DNA of 64,000 nucleotides from JAKAAZ01 sp963817855 (GTDB taxonomy: Bacteria > Acidobacteriota > Terriglobia > Terriglobales > Acidobacteriaceae): NCBI GenBank assembly GCA_963817855.1, contig CAWFQA010000001.1, positions 372,001-436,000 of the forward strand. Direction: 5' to 3'. Position 1 is the first letter of the stretch; each line of letters starts with the position of its first letter. Made by a program: the position numbers and the translations under genes. The notes beneath the pieces were generated by a model that saw only the letters and a program-made list of their open reading frames with translations, made no database searches and had not been told where the DNA came from. This document shows, piece by piece, positions 35,475 to 45,236 of the stretch.

Positions 35475-36446
35475 ATGAGTACGACCAAAAATCCACACAC
35501 AACTATTGCATTTCTTTTTCCGGGCCAGGGATCGCAGTCGGTCGGGATGGGCCGCGAACTGTGCGACGGATTTCAAGTGGCGCGCGCGGTGTTTCAAGAA
35601 GCCGATGAGGCGCTGGGATTTTCTATTTCGCGCCTGTGTTTTGAAGGGCCAGAAGAAGAATTGAGGCTGACGGAAAATACGCAGCCTGCGATTTTGACAG
35701 TTTCCGTGGCAGCGTTGCGAGTGCTGGCGGAGCGCGGCGTGCGCAGCCATTACGCCGCCGGGCATTCGCTGGGAGAATACTCCGCGCAGGTGGCCGCTGG
35801 CACGCTGTCGTTTGCAGACGCGGTGCGGACGGTGCGCAATCGCGGACGATATATGCAGGAAGCGGTGCCGGAGGGAGTTGGCGCGATGGCGGCAATTCTC
35901 GGGATGACGTCGGACGGCGTTATCCGCGCATGCGCCGACGCAGCGAAAGAATCGGGCGGGGTGGTTGCGGCTGCGAACTTGAATGCTCCCGAGCAGACCG
36001 TGATTTCCGGCGCGGCGGCGGCGGTGGAATTGGCTTCCGCGAAGTGCAGAGAGCGGGGCGCGAAGCGCGCGATTGCATTGAAGGTCAGTGCGCCGTTCCA
36101 TTGCGCATTGATGCAGCCGGCACAGGATCGGCTGGCGCGCGATCTGGAGGCGACGGCATTTCATCAGCCGAAGCTGAGCGTGGTGACAAACGTCGATGCA
36201 AGCTGGGTTGCGACCAGCAATGGCGCGCGAGACGCTTTGATTCGCCAGGTGACCGGCGCCGTTCGCTGGGTGGAGTGTGAGCGGCAGTTGATTGCGGCGG
36301 ATGTGACGCACTTTATTGAAGTGGGTCCGGGCAAGGTGCTGTGTGGCCTGATGCGGCCGCTGGATTCCAGCCGTACCTGCCTGAATGTCGAAAATATCGC
36401 AAGTCTGGACAAAACTCTTGCTGCGCTCGAAAATAATTCCGGCTGA
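35475..36446 (+). CDS. fabD: malonyl-CoA:ACP transacylase
   Basis: Loads malonate onto acyl carrier protein for fatty-acid synthesis (323 residues). FLFPGQGSQSVGMG is the N-terminal oxyanion motif; the nucleophile elbow is AGHSLGEYSA near 96-105; the catalytic His lies in SAPFHCALM near 205. Ten bases separate it from plsX. Downstream no fabG or acpP is present in the window. Confidence 0.97.
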   Translation: MSTTKNPHTTIAFLFPGQGSQSVGMGRELCDGFQVARAVFQEADEALGFSISRLCFEGPEEELRLTENTQPAILTVSVAALRVLAERGVRSHYAAGHSLGEYSAQVAAGTLSFADAVRTVRNRGRYMQEAVPEGVGAMAAILGMTSDGVIRACADAAKESGGVVAAANLNAPEQTVISGAAAAVELASAKCRERGAKRAIALKVSAPFHCALMQPAQDRLARDLEATAFHQPKLSVVTNVDASWVATSNGARDALIRQVTGAVRWVECERQLIAADVTHFIEVGPGKVLCGLMRPLDSSRTCLNVENIASLDKTLAALENNSG

Positions 36447-36462
36447 ACTGGAGGCGATGGCA

Positions 36463-37200
36463 ATGACGCGAGCGGCGCTGAACATGCGGCGAAATATTCG
36501 GCATGGTGGTCGAATGAGATCTTCGATGCTGCCCGTCATTTGCGGAGTTCTGGTCTTCTGCTGCATGCCTGCGATGGGCTCGGCCAAAAAAGGCGAGAGA
36601 ACCCTGACCACGGAGAACGGAAAACCGGTGCGCAATGTGTATGTGGATGCCGGGTCGCCAGTGATGGCGAATGCTGCCATCACCCGGCTGGATCAGGACA
36701 CTTGCCTGACGATTGTTTCCAGCCCAAAGCAGGCCGACGCAATTTTGGAAGTGGGAATCGCACTACCTTCTGTCGGCGGCGATTCAGGCGGTTCCGATGT
36801 TTTCGGCTCGCAGCCCAAGGCGCAGACGCTGGGCAACGGGCATAGCAACGCAAAACGCAGCGCCTCTGCAACGTGTAGCGATGGGAAGGGTGGAACCGTG
36901 GCCTGTACATCCTCCTACAGCGTGCAGGGAGGCGATGCGCCGGAGCAGCCTGCCGCCAACTGGACACAGGGCATTTCTCCCAATTACACGGTCTCGCTGG
37001 CTTCGTCAGAAAACAGCACGCAGGACCTGTGGGATCCCAATGGGCGCGAAAAGCATTCTTCCTGGAGCGATCAATTGCGGGAAGCCGTGGGGTGTCCGGT
37101 GTGCCCGGGGGATGAATTCAATCCCAGGCGCGACAAGATGAGCTATCGGCAATGGATGCGGGAGAAATGTCCGAACGTGCTGGCAAGCAGCGCGAAATAA
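36463..37200 (+). CDS. secreted protein of unknown function
   Basis: 245 residues. GGAGG at 36450-36454 is spaced eight bases before the ATG at 36463 and fits best, though ATG at 36457 is possible. A basic N-terminus and hydrophobic stretch (MLPVICGVLVFCCMPAMGSA) form a signal peptide. The mature part is Ser/Gly/Asn-rich and ends with Cys-rich CPVCPGDEFNPRRDKMSY. I do not recognise it. It follows fabD by 16 bases and may be co-transcribed. Confidence 0.6.
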   Translation: MTRAALNMRRNIRHGGRMRSSMLPVICGVLVFCCMPAMGSAKKGERTLTTENGKPVRNVYVDAGSPVMANAAITRLDQDTCLTIVSSPKQADAILEVGIALPSVGGDSGGSDVFGSQPKAQTLGNGHSNAKRSASATCSDGKGGTVACTSSYSVQGGDAPEQPAANWTQGISPNYTVSLASSENSTQDLWDPNGREKHSSWSDQLREAVGCPVCPGDEFNPRRDKMSYRQWMREKCPNVLASSAK

Positions 37201-37365
37201 GGCAGTTCAAGATAGGTCGTCATCCTGGGGTCTTCGTGGCACCGCAGGAATCTATGCATTTGTCTGTCCCGCGGAAATAGGAAGAGACTTGTTGGCCGGC
37301 GAACTTCGCTCGCTCAGAATAACTGGCATTCATTCTGAATAACGCTATCCGTTGAGCCTCCAAAG

Positions 37366-37674
37366 CTAGAGTTCCACCAGGACGTCTTCGCCCTCAATGC
37401 GCAGGGGATAGCTGGTGGCTTTCGTGGTGGGAGAATGCGTGGCTTGGCCGGTGGCCAAATCGAATTCCCACTGATGCCAGGGACAGACAATCTTGCCATG
37501 TTCAATGGAGCCTTCGGCCAGCGGACCGCCGCGGTGCGGACAGACATTATCGAGTGCTAACGGAGTTCCCTTCAGCATGGCCACGCAGAGAGTGTGGCCC
37601 TGAATAGAGAATTCCTTTGCCTCGGCGTCTGCTGGAAGCTCCTGCCGACCGCACAACCTGACCCACTCACTCAT
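37366..37674 (-). CDS. Rieske [2Fe-2S] domain protein
   Basis: 102-residue single-domain Rieske protein of the small soluble ferredoxin/NirD type. The cluster motifs are CPHRGGPLAEG (Cys, His) and CPWHQWEFD (Cys, His), about 16 residues apart. The frame is open further upstream only because it is entered from the frameshifted Yip1 gene; the ATG at 37672-37674 gives the normal start. It probably donates electrons to an oxygenase or reductase, but none is next to it. Confidence 0.9.
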   Translation of the reverse strand: MSEWVRLCGRQELPADAEAKEFSIQGHTLCVAMLKGTPLALDNVCPHRGGPLAEGSIEHGKIVCPWHQWEFDLATGQATHSPTTKATSYPLRIEGEDVLVEL

Positions 37675-37730
37675 TCGGCGCACACCCTCACTCCACCAGT
37701 TCGATGCAGTTCGCGGATGCACGGATTCGA

Positions 37731-38492
37731 TTAGCTCTGGAATGCGGCCATGATTGTGCCACCCAGAATAATCAGCACCCACCAGCCGATAATCACGATG
37801 GCGGCGCTGCTGCGCTTGACGCGAGCAATGGTGGAACAGCCAAGAATCAACAAGCAATACCACCCACACGGTAAAGATGTCGGCCGAAGAAAATAGGGTG
37901 CGCACCCACTGCGGAACTATCCGAGGTGAGATACCAGCCCACGTTGGTTCCAACGGGATTGTTGATGTCGAATTGTTCCGCGTTGACTCCGGCAAAAATG
38001 GCAATCGCCGCCAGTAGGAACTTGATGAGAAAGGGCAGTCCCGCATAGAACCAAACCGCCAGGTATTCTTTGTAGCTGCCTCTTGGCCCCTAGTCCGAAA
38101 TTGAAGGTCAGCATCAGGATGCCGGCAGAAATCAGGGCAAAAATCAGACCGAGCACGGGATAGAGATAACTGACTACCTTGGTAAAGCCCGCAATCCTAT
38201 GGATGGTTTGGTCTCGCTGCGCATCCGGCAGATTGCTCATGTTCTGTTGTGCTTGCGCATTGCGGTTGATGTTGGATTGAGCGACCTGGTCGAAACCAAT
38301 TTTGTGATCGATGGAGGAGACAAACGCAAAGCTGACGAGGATGCCCAACAGAAAGGGGAGCCACCAACTGGCATTTCTGCGAATATCGGTAAAAGTTTTC
38401 GTGGGCGCCACAAACGTATCGACAATGCGTTCCACCTGACTGAGGCCGGCAGATTCCCCAGTTTGCTGTACGGCTGATTCCATGGCTGTCAT
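37731..38492 (-). pseudogene. Yip1-family membrane protein, three frameshifts
   Basis: Membrane protein of the Yip1/DUF1282 type. Pieces in order: a cytoplasmic start (LSQVERIVDTFVAPTKTFTDI), membrane segments WWLPFLLGILVSFAFV and YLYPVLGLIFALISAGILML, then in a second frame YKEYLAVWFYAGLPFLIKFL and INNPVGTNVGWYLT, a third frame SADIFTVWVVLLV, and a fourth piece VIIGWWVLIILGGTIM to the stop at 37731. Breaks are near 38095, 37908 and 37848, all explained by one extra base. GAGG precedes the ATG at 38490-38492. Function unknown. Confidence 0.72.
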
Positions 38493-38670
38493 GTGATTTC
38501 CTCGTCTCCGAATAACCGGGTTGAAATCCTTGGGCACCAGTCTAGCTGGAGTAGGCTAAAAAGCGCAGATATTTTCATCGGAAAAGTTTTTTGGACACGT
38601 AGATGCAAACGCTTGCGACCTGCCGCGGCAGCGAGGCAGCTTCCAATTGGCAGCGAAAAGGAGAATTTGA

Positions 38671-40521
38671 GTGATGGCTCTTCAGCGCCGATGGGCGTGG
38701 ATCATTCTGCTGTTCAGCCTGGTTGCTTCCGTGCCGGGCTTCGCAGCCGCAAAAACGCAGCCGCACACATTTGTGGCCGGGCATGGGGAGTTCCTGCTGG
38801 ATGGCAAACCATTCCAGATTATCTCCGGCTCGATGCATTATGCTCGGATTCCGCGAGCCTACTGGCGCAACCGTCTGCGCATGGCCAAAGCGATGGGGCT
38901 GAACTCGATCACCACCTATGTCTTCTGGAACTGGCATGAGCCGAAACCGGGCGTCTACGATTTTTCCGGCAACCGGGATGTGGCGGAGTTTGTGCACGAG
39001 GCGCAGGAGGAGGGACTGTATGTCATCGTGCGGCCCGGTCCGTATTCCTGTGCGGAGTGGGACTTCGGCGGCTTTCCAGCGTGGCTGCTGAAAGACCCGG
39101 ACATGGTGGTGCGATCCAGAAATCCGCAGTTTCTGGCGGCGGCGCGGGCATGGCTGATGCAGTTGGGTAAGCAACTGGCGCCATTGCAAATCGGCAATGG
39201 TGGGCCGATCATCGCGCTGCAGGTGGAGAACGAATATGGCTCCTATGGCAAGGACCACGCCTATATGGAAGACATTCATCACATGCTGATCGACGCGGGA
39301 TTTACCAAGGCGCAGCTGTATACCGCGGACGGGGCGGATGAGATTCCAAATGGTTCGCTGCCGGAGCTGCCCGCGGTGATCAACTTTGGACCGGGAGACG
39401 CGCAGAAAGAATTTGCCAAGCTGAAACAACTGCGGCCGAATGGGCCGATGATGACCGGCGAATATTGGGATGGCTGGTTCGACCACTGGGGCGCGCCGCA
39501 CACCGCCGATACGCCGGATCAACAAGCGAAGGATCTGGACTGGATGTTGCGCCAGGGGTATTCCGTGAGCTTGTACATGTTTCACGGCGGAACGAGTTTT
39601 GGCTGGATGAACGGGGCGAATTCGAACGGCAAGAACTATGAACCGGATGTGACCAGCTACGACTACAACGCGCCTCTGGACGAGAGCGGCCGGCCGACGC
39701 CGAAGTATTATCGTTTCCGCAACATCATCGCAAAGGATACGGGGATCAAACCACCTCCCGTGCCTGCGGTGCCGCCGCCGATGACGTTACCAGCAATTTC
39801 GCTTGCCGAGGGTGTTTCGCTGTGGAAGTCGCTGCCGGCTCCAACGCACTCCGAGCGGCCGGTCTCCATGGAAGCGCTGGGCCAGGCGTACGGATATATT
39901 TTGTATCGCACGCAGGTGGATGGGCCTGTCGATGATGAATTGACCTTCGACACCCTGCACGATTACGCGCAAATTTATGTAGATGGCAAACTGGTGGGCA
40001 CCATCGATCGCCGGCTGGGACAATACCAGTTGCCGTTGCACATCTCGTCCCCTCATGCGCGGTTGGACATCCTGGTGGAAAATACGGGGCGGGTGAATTT
40101 TGGCCCGGCGCTGCCCGCGGAACGCGCCGGCATTGTGGCCCGCGTCAAGCTGGGGCAGAAGGTCTTGACAGGCTGGGATATCTACCCGTTGCCCATGTTG
40201 AAGCCGGCGCAGTTGGGTTACTCGAAAACATCATGCAGCGGAGCCTGTTTCTATCGCGCCAGCTTCACCGTGACCACGCCGAACGATACGTTTCTGGATA
40301 CCAGCGCCCTGACCAAGGGTGAAGTGTGGCTGAATGGCCGCGCGCTGGGACGATTCTGGAATGTCGGCCCACAGAAGACGTTGTACGTTCCGGAGCCCTG
40401 GCTGAAGCCCGGCAAAAACGAGGTGATCGTGTTCGACCTGGACGGAAAACCGGACCGGAAGGTTGAAGGGCTGAACCACCCCATTCTGCACGCGATCGTG
40501 GAGACGGATGCGGCAAAGTGA
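38671..40521 (+). CDS. secreted GH35 beta-galactosidase
   Basis: Exported glycoside hydrolase family 35 enzyme releasing terminal galactose (616 residues). A signal peptide (WIILLFSLVASVPGFAAAK) leads to the TIM barrel: LDGKPFQIISGSMHYARIP is the classic start, IALQVENEYGSYG near 182-194 holds the acid/base Glu, and GEYWDGWFDHWG near 264 the nucleophile. Beta-sandwich domains fill the C-terminus. AAGGAG at 38658-38663 serves GTG 38671 or ATG 38674. This intact gene is distinct from the frameshifted GH35/DUF5597 gene at 5.7-7.5 kb. Confidence 0.95.
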   Translation: MMALQRRWAWIILLFSLVASVPGFAAAKTQPHTFVAGHGEFLLDGKPFQIISGSMHYARIPRAYWRNRLRMAKAMGLNSITTYVFWNWHEPKPGVYDFSGNRDVAEFVHEAQEEGLYVIVRPGPYSCAEWDFGGFPAWLLKDPDMVVRSRNPQFLAAARAWLMQLGKQLAPLQIGNGGPIIALQVENEYGSYGKDHAYMEDIHHMLIDAGFTKAQLYTADGADEIPNGSLPELPAVINFGPGDAQKEFAKLKQLRPNGPMMTGEYWDGWFDHWGAPHTADTPDQQAKDLDWMLRQGYSVSLYMFHGGTSFGWMNGANSNGKNYEPDVTSYDYNAPLDESGRPTPKYYRFRNIIAKDTGIKPPPVPAVPPPMTLPAISLAEGVSLWKSLPAPTHSERPVSMEALGQAYGYILYRTQVDGPVDDELTFDTLHDYAQIYVDGKLVGTIDRRLGQYQLPLHISSPHARLDILVENTGRVNFGPALPAERAGIVARVKLGQKVLTGWDIYPLPMLKPAQLGYSKTSCSGACFYRASFTVTTPNDTFLDTSALTKGEVWLNGRALGRFWNVGPQKTLYVPEPWLKPGKNEVIVFDLDGKPDRKVEGLNHPILHAIVETDAAK

Positions 40522-40768
40522 CTTTCATCAAATTGAAATGAAACTTCCCCAAACGATTGTGCGTCAAAATGGAGTCCCGCTCCAGTTGCCGAACTGTTCC
40601 CCGGAGTGTCAGACTAGATCCAGTGCGAAGCTCACACGCAGACGAAGCATAATAGTGGATGTGAGATCTTCTTAGCTGGCCCGATTCGCCTGAGATTATT
40701 TCGAACAGATCATGCGAATCGCTCGATGTGCCGCAGGCTCCTTCTTCATTCGAAACCAGGAGACACAA

Positions 40769-41518
40769 ATGTCAGGACCGAAGTTTCCTCCGCAGCCGAT
40801 CGATTCCTCTTCCACTGCACCGCAGAATTCTGATACTGCGGAATCCAACCAGGCCAAGGACCGGCCAGCCGCCAAGGGAATTACGCGGCGCGGATTTCTG
40901 AAGGGGGCGGGCGTTGCCGCCGCCGGAACGGCGTTGATGGAGGGCGCGCAAGTCTTCACCCGTGAAGCTGCCGCCGCCACCCGTGGCGAGCACCATGGAG
41001 TGAAAGAACTTGGCCCCGGTGCGGTGCCCGTCACCTTGAACGTGAACGGCAAAGAACAAACCATCCAGCTTGAGCCGCGAACCACGCTGGCCGATGCCTT
41101 GCGCGTCCACATGGGTCTGACCGGCACTAAGGTAGTGTGCGATCGCGGTACCTGTTCCGGCTGCACTGTCCTGCTGGATGACATGCCGGTGAACAGTTGC
41201 ATGACGCTGGCGATGGACGCGATCGGGCGCAAAGTAACGACGATTGAAGGATTGTCGAATGCTTCCGCGCATCCGGACGAACCGCACCCGGTGCAGGCGG
41301 CTTTCATCAAGCATGACGCCATGCAGTGCGGTTTCTGCACTCCGGGCATGGTGATGACCTGCTCCGCCCTGTTGAAGAAAAACCCCCATCCCACAGAAGA
41401 CGATGTGCGACAGGCGACGGCCGGCAATCTATGCCGCTGCGGCACTTACCCCAGAATCTTCTCGGCCACGCTGGAAGCTGCGGGCGGCGCCGGCAAAGAA
41501 ACCATCCGTAACGCGTAG
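40769..41518 (+). CDS. paoA: aldehyde oxidoreductase, [2Fe-2S] subunit with Tat signal
   Basis: Small electron-transfer subunit of a xanthine-dehydrogenase-family enzyme. ITRRGFLKGAGVAAAG near 40 is a twin-arginine signal, as in E. coli PaoA (YagT), so the complex is exported folded. The plant-type cluster is at CDRGTCSGC plus a later Cys (about 125-147), the second at CGFC and CRCG (about 188-222). AGGAG precedes the ATG at 40769; the longer frame is ignored. First gene of a three-subunit operon, here in the order 2Fe2S, molybdenum, FAD. Confidence 0.9.
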   Translation: MSGPKFPPQPIDSSSTAPQNSDTAESNQAKDRPAAKGITRRGFLKGAGVAAAGTALMEGAQVFTREAAAATRGEHHGVKELGPGAVPVTLNVNGKEQTIQLEPRTTLADALRVHMGLTGTKVVCDRGTCSGCTVLLDDMPVNSCMTLAMDAIGRKVTTIEGLSNASAHPDEPHPVQAAFIKHDAMQCGFCTPGMVMTCSALLKKNPHPTEDDVRQATAGNLCRCGTYPRIFSATLEAAGGAGKETIRNA

Positions 41519-41528
41519 GGGAGAGAAC

Positions 41529-43916
41529 ATGGCGACAGAAAAATCTCAAGCGGCAGCGACTGCAGCGAACGATGCGTCGATGAAAACCGTCACGATGCCG
41601 TACGGAGTGCCGGGCTACACGTTGCATGATGTTCAGCGTCAAATTCCGGCGACTGAGCCCCCGGTACTGCCCATCAACGCGGAGCTGGAGTACATCGGCA
41701 AGTCTCCAACGCGCTGGGACGCGCACGCCAAAGCGAGCGGAACCGGACGCTACACCGCGGATGTCCAATTGCCGGGCATGCTGTACGCCAAGATGGTGAA
41801 CTCGAACGTTCCCCATGCCAGGGTGGTTTCCGTCGACACCTCCGCAGCCGAGAAAGTTCCCGGAGTCAAGGGCGTGTTCGTCATTGAGCGCGTGATGGGT
41901 GGGGCCAAGTTGTTGAATCCGGCATTGGAGGTCTCGCGTTATCCGATCGTGCGCTACGCCGGCCAGCCGATTGCGGCGGTGGCCGCGACTCACCCCCACG
42001 CTGCCGAAGAAGCGGCGCTGCTGGTGAAGGTGCAATACGATCCCATGCCCTTTGTCGTAGACATGGAGATGGCGCGAAAGCCCGATTCTCCGCCGGTATT
42101 TCCAGGACCGGCGAACGAGGGTGGGTCGGCGGGCGGCGGAGGCGGTGCTCGCAACGTTCCTCAAAAAGGCAACGTGCACGGGCCTTCCGTGCATAAGCGC
42201 GGCGACATCGACCAGGGTTTCAAGGACGCCGACGTGATTGTGGAATCGAAATATACCACGCAGGTGCAGGTGCACAACGCGTTGGAGACCCACGGCGTGG
42301 TGGCCGATTGGAAACCGGACCTGCTGACCGTGTGGGCTTCCACACAAGGCACCGCCAGCGTGCGGGAAGGGCTGGCCGACTTCTTTAAGCTGCCCAAGTC
42401 CCAGGTGCGCGTGATTACGGAATTTATGGGTGGAGGATTTGGCGCGAAATTCGGCCCGGGAAATCCGGGCGTTGTCGCCGCCACCCTATCGAAGCAAACC
42501 GGCGCGCCGGTGCGATTGATGCTGGACCGCAAGGAAGAGCAGCTGTCGGTTGGCAATCGTCCCAGCTCCGACCAGACCCTGAAAATCGGAGCCAAAAAGG
42601 ATGGCACCCTCACGGCCATTCAACTGGTCAGCTTCGGCACGGCGGGTTGTGGAACCGGGGCGGGCTGTGCTGGGCCGGCGAGCAATTTATATGAGTCGGC
42701 GTCGTTGCACACCGAAGAAAATGACGTCTTCATCAATGCGGGGCCTGCGGCTGCATTCCGTGCTCCGGGGCATCCCCAGGGAGCCTTTGCGTTGGAACAG
42801 ACCATCGATGAAATGGCAGAAAAACTGAATATGGAGCCGCTGGAGTTTCGCGAGAAAATTGATGCCAATCCGGTGCGACGGGTAGAGCGGCAGGTTGTTC
42901 GCGAGAGCGCGCTCTGGAAATCGCGCAATCCCAAACCCAACGCCGATCCCGGTCCCGTCAAGCGTGGCGTGGGACTTTCGCAATCAGTGTGGTACCGGTT
43001 TGTTCGCATGCCATCCTCCGCGGAAGTGAGGGTGCATCGCGACGGCTCGGTGGAAGTTCTCTCCGCAGTACAGGACATCGGTACTGGCATCAAGACGGTG
43101 ATGGCGCAGATTCTGGCAGAGCAGTTTGGAGTGCCGCCGCAACAGGTGTCGGTAAAGATCGGCGACACAAATTATCCGGTCGGGCCTAACTCAGGCGGAA
43201 GCGTGACGACGGCTTCCTTGACCCCGGCGGTGCGCGATGCGGCCTGGCAGGCTTCGCAGAAATTTCTGGCGAGCATCGCTCCCGCGCTGGGCACGACGCC
43301 GGATGACCTGGTTCTGACGAAAGGCGAAGTCCATAGCAAGAGCGGACACATGCAGCCGATCAGCTTCCGCAGGGCCGCCGCAAAAATGGACACTGACGAG
43401 GTTTCCGCACAGGCGAAGCGCATTCCCGACTACGATCCAGAACACTACGACACCTATGGCGGCGTCGATGTGGCTGAGATCGAAGTAGATACGGAAATGG
43501 GAATCATCCACGTGAAGAAATTCTTCTCCGTGCATGATTGCGGCCGCCCGATGAATCCGTCGCAGGTCATCAACCAGATCAACGGCGGCTTGATTCAGGG
43601 TACTTCGTTCGCGCTCTATGAAAATCGATGGATCGATCCAACACATGGCCATATGGTGAACCCGAATCTGGATCAATATAAGATCGCAGGCTCACGGGAT
43701 ATTCCCGAGCTGCACGTGCAGCTGGTGGAATCCTACATTGGGCAGAGTTCGACCGACGCTTCCGGCATTGGCGAAGCGGCAGGAATCATCTCTGCGGCAG
43801 CGGCTATCGGCAACGCGTTTTACAACGCCACTGGAGTTCGCATCCGCAGTACACCGATGACACCCGCGGTGGTGCTGGAAACCCTGAGCAAGGCCCCGCA
43901 AAGGAGTAACGCATGA
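41529..43916 (+). CDS. paoC: aldehyde oxidoreductase, molybdopterin-binding subunit
   Basis: Catalytic subunit (795 residues) of the xanthine dehydrogenase family. RWDAHAKASGTGRYTADVQLPG is the hammerhead start, GGGFGAKFGPG and AFRAPGHPQGAFALEQ bind cofactor, and SGIGEAAGIISAAAAIGNA near 743 carries the catalytic base Glu. It has no signal of its own, fitting export by hitchhiking on the Tat signal of the small subunit. GGGGAGAG precedes the ATG at 41529. Substrate is probably aromatic or other aldehydes by analogy with PaoABC; not provable here. Confidence 0.92.
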   Translation: MATEKSQAAATAANDASMKTVTMPYGVPGYTLHDVQRQIPATEPPVLPINAELEYIGKSPTRWDAHAKASGTGRYTADVQLPGMLYAKMVNSNVPHARVVSVDTSAAEKVPGVKGVFVIERVMGGAKLLNPALEVSRYPIVRYAGQPIAAVAATHPHAAEEAALLVKVQYDPMPFVVDMEMARKPDSPPVFPGPANEGGSAGGGGGARNVPQKGNVHGPSVHKRGDIDQGFKDADVIVESKYTTQVQVHNALETHGVVADWKPDLLTVWASTQGTASVREGLADFFKLPKSQVRVITEFMGGGFGAKFGPGNPGVVAATLSKQTGAPVRLMLDRKEEQLSVGNRPSSDQTLKIGAKKDGTLTAIQLVSFGTAGCGTGAGCAGPASNLYESASLHTEENDVFINAGPAAAFRAPGHPQGAFALEQTIDEMAEKLNMEPLEFREKIDANPVRRVERQVVRESALWKSRNPKPNADPGPVKRGVGLSQSVWYRFVRMPSSAEVRVHRDGSVEVLSAVQDIGTGIKTVMAQILAEQFGVPPQQVSVKIGDTNYPVGPNSGGSVTTASLTPAVRDAAWQASQKFLASIAPALGTTPDDLVLTKGEVHSKSGHMQPISFRRAAAKMDTDEVSAQAKRIPDYDPEHYDTYGGVDVAEIEVDTEMGIIHVKKFFSVHDCGRPMNPSQVINQINGGLIQGTSFALYENRWIDPTHGHMVNPNLDQYKIAGSRDIPELHVQLVESYIGQSSTDASGIGEAAGIISAAAAIGNAFYNATGVRIRSTPMTPAVVLETLSKAPQRSNA

Positions 43917-44926
43917 ACCAGTTCGTATTCGCAGACTGCACCACCGAAAGCGGCGCGCTGGCGCAATTGAGCCAGAATGCAAAGGACGGCATTGTGGTCA
44001 AGGCCGGCGGAATCGACTTGCTGGATCGGATGAAAGAAGGTCTGGAATCGCCGACCAAGCTGGTGAATATCCGCAACATCTCGTCGTTGCGCGGCATTCG
44101 CGAAACGCCGGAGGGCCTGCACATCGGTCCGCTGACCACGCTGACGGAAATCAGCGAACACCCGCTGATCCAGTCGCAATACACAATGTTTTCCGATTCC
44201 TGCGGCAATGCGGCCACTCCGCACATCCGCAACATGGCAACGCTGGGCGGAAATCTGCTGCAGGAAAATCGCTGCTGGTATTTCCGTTCGAAAGATTATC
44301 AATGCCTGCGCAAGGGAAAAGAAATTTGCTTCGCGTTTGGCGGGCTGAACCAATATCACTCGATCATGGACTACGGCGGTTGTCCAGCCGTCGCGCCGTC
44401 CTCGGCGGCCGTGGGCCTGCTGGGCATGAATGCCAAAGTGGAGTTGACCAGCGCGAAACGCGGTAAGCGCGTCGTCGGCATTAAGGAACTGTACGTGCAG
44501 CCTGATGCGAACCCGACAAAGTTTAACGTGCTCGAGCCGGATGAGTTGCTGACTGCCGTCTTAATTCCCAAGCCAGCCGCAGGCACGCGCTCCGCGTATC
44601 AGAAATACGGCGAGAAGCAGAGCTTCGACTGGGCGATTGCCGACGCGGGCGTGCTGCTGGAGATGGATGGAGACAGGTGTCGCCGCGCCGTTGTGACGAT
44701 GGGCGCTGCGTCGCCGATCGTGCGTCGCTCGCCCCAGGCGGAAGCCGCGCTGACGGGCAAGCCGATTACTGAGGAGACCGCGCGCGCCGCGGGTAAAGCT
44801 TCGATGGAAGGCGCGCAGCCGCTTTCAATGAATGCATACAAGGTTCAGATGTTCCCTGTAGCCATCTATCGAACGGTCTTGCTGGCTGCCGGAAAAATGG
44901 GTCGCGACCCGCGGGCCGCAGGATAA
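43913..44926 (+). CDS. paoB: aldehyde oxidoreductase, FAD-binding subunit
   Basis: 337 residues, starting in an ATGA overlap with the large subunit. FAD motifs: GIVVKAGGIDLLDRMKEG and ATLGGNLLQENR. Cysteines in the pattern CWYFRSKDYQC and CLRKGKEIC, between the two FAD-binding parts, match the insertion that holds an additional [4Fe-4S] cluster in PaoB-type subunits. Thus the complex would carry molybdenum cofactor, two [2Fe-2S], one [4Fe-4S] and FAD. Confidence 0.9.
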   Translation: MNQFVFADCTTESGALAQLSQNAKDGIVVKAGGIDLLDRMKEGLESPTKLVNIRNISSLRGIRETPEGLHIGPLTTLTEISEHPLIQSQYTMFSDSCGNAATPHIRNMATLGGNLLQENRCWYFRSKDYQCLRKGKEICFAFGGLNQYHSIMDYGGCPAVAPSSAAVGLLGMNAKVELTSAKRGKRVVGIKELYVQPDANPTKFNVLEPDELLTAVLIPKPAAGTRSAYQKYGEKQSFDWAIADAGVLLEMDGDRCRRAVVTMGAASPIVRRSPQAEAALTGKPITEETARAAGKASMEGAQPLSMNAYKVQMFPVAIYRTVLLAAGKMGRDPRAAG

Positions 44927-44945
44927 TTTGCAAGGAGAGAAAACT

Positions 44946-45180
44946 ATGAGCGCAACTGAAACCGCCGCTGGAATCAAGGCGCCGCCTTGCCGCTGTCTTC
45001 GCACCAAGAATCGCCTACGGCAACAGCCCGCAGTCGGCAGAGAATTGGCTGCCTGGGATTCATGCTTCTTCGTCCTACTGGTGTTTGCTGACGCAGGGCC
45101 CCGCTGGTCCGGATGAAAACTACGTTCATTTGGCCCGTTGCGGTCCGGGCCGCGCCTGCTACTCCGCTCCGGAAGATTAA
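44946..45180 (+). CDS. small Cys-containing protein of the oxidoreductase operon, apparent frameshift
   Basis: An ATG with AAGGAG 8 bases upstream lies 19 bases after paoB. In its own frame it reads 62 residues, but shifting by one base near 44980 gives a more protein-like sequence: AAVFAPRIAYGNSPQSAEN, ASSSYWCLLTQGPAGPDENY, ARCGPGRACYSAPED, ending at 45180. Both readings are open, and third-base composition does not decide between them. Function unknown; the position suggests a partner or maturation factor of the aldehyde oxidoreductase. Confidence 0.4.
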
Positions 45181-45236
45181 TCATCCGCGCCCACGAATTA
45201 TTTCCGCTGACGCGTCAAGTTTGACACACTCATCAG

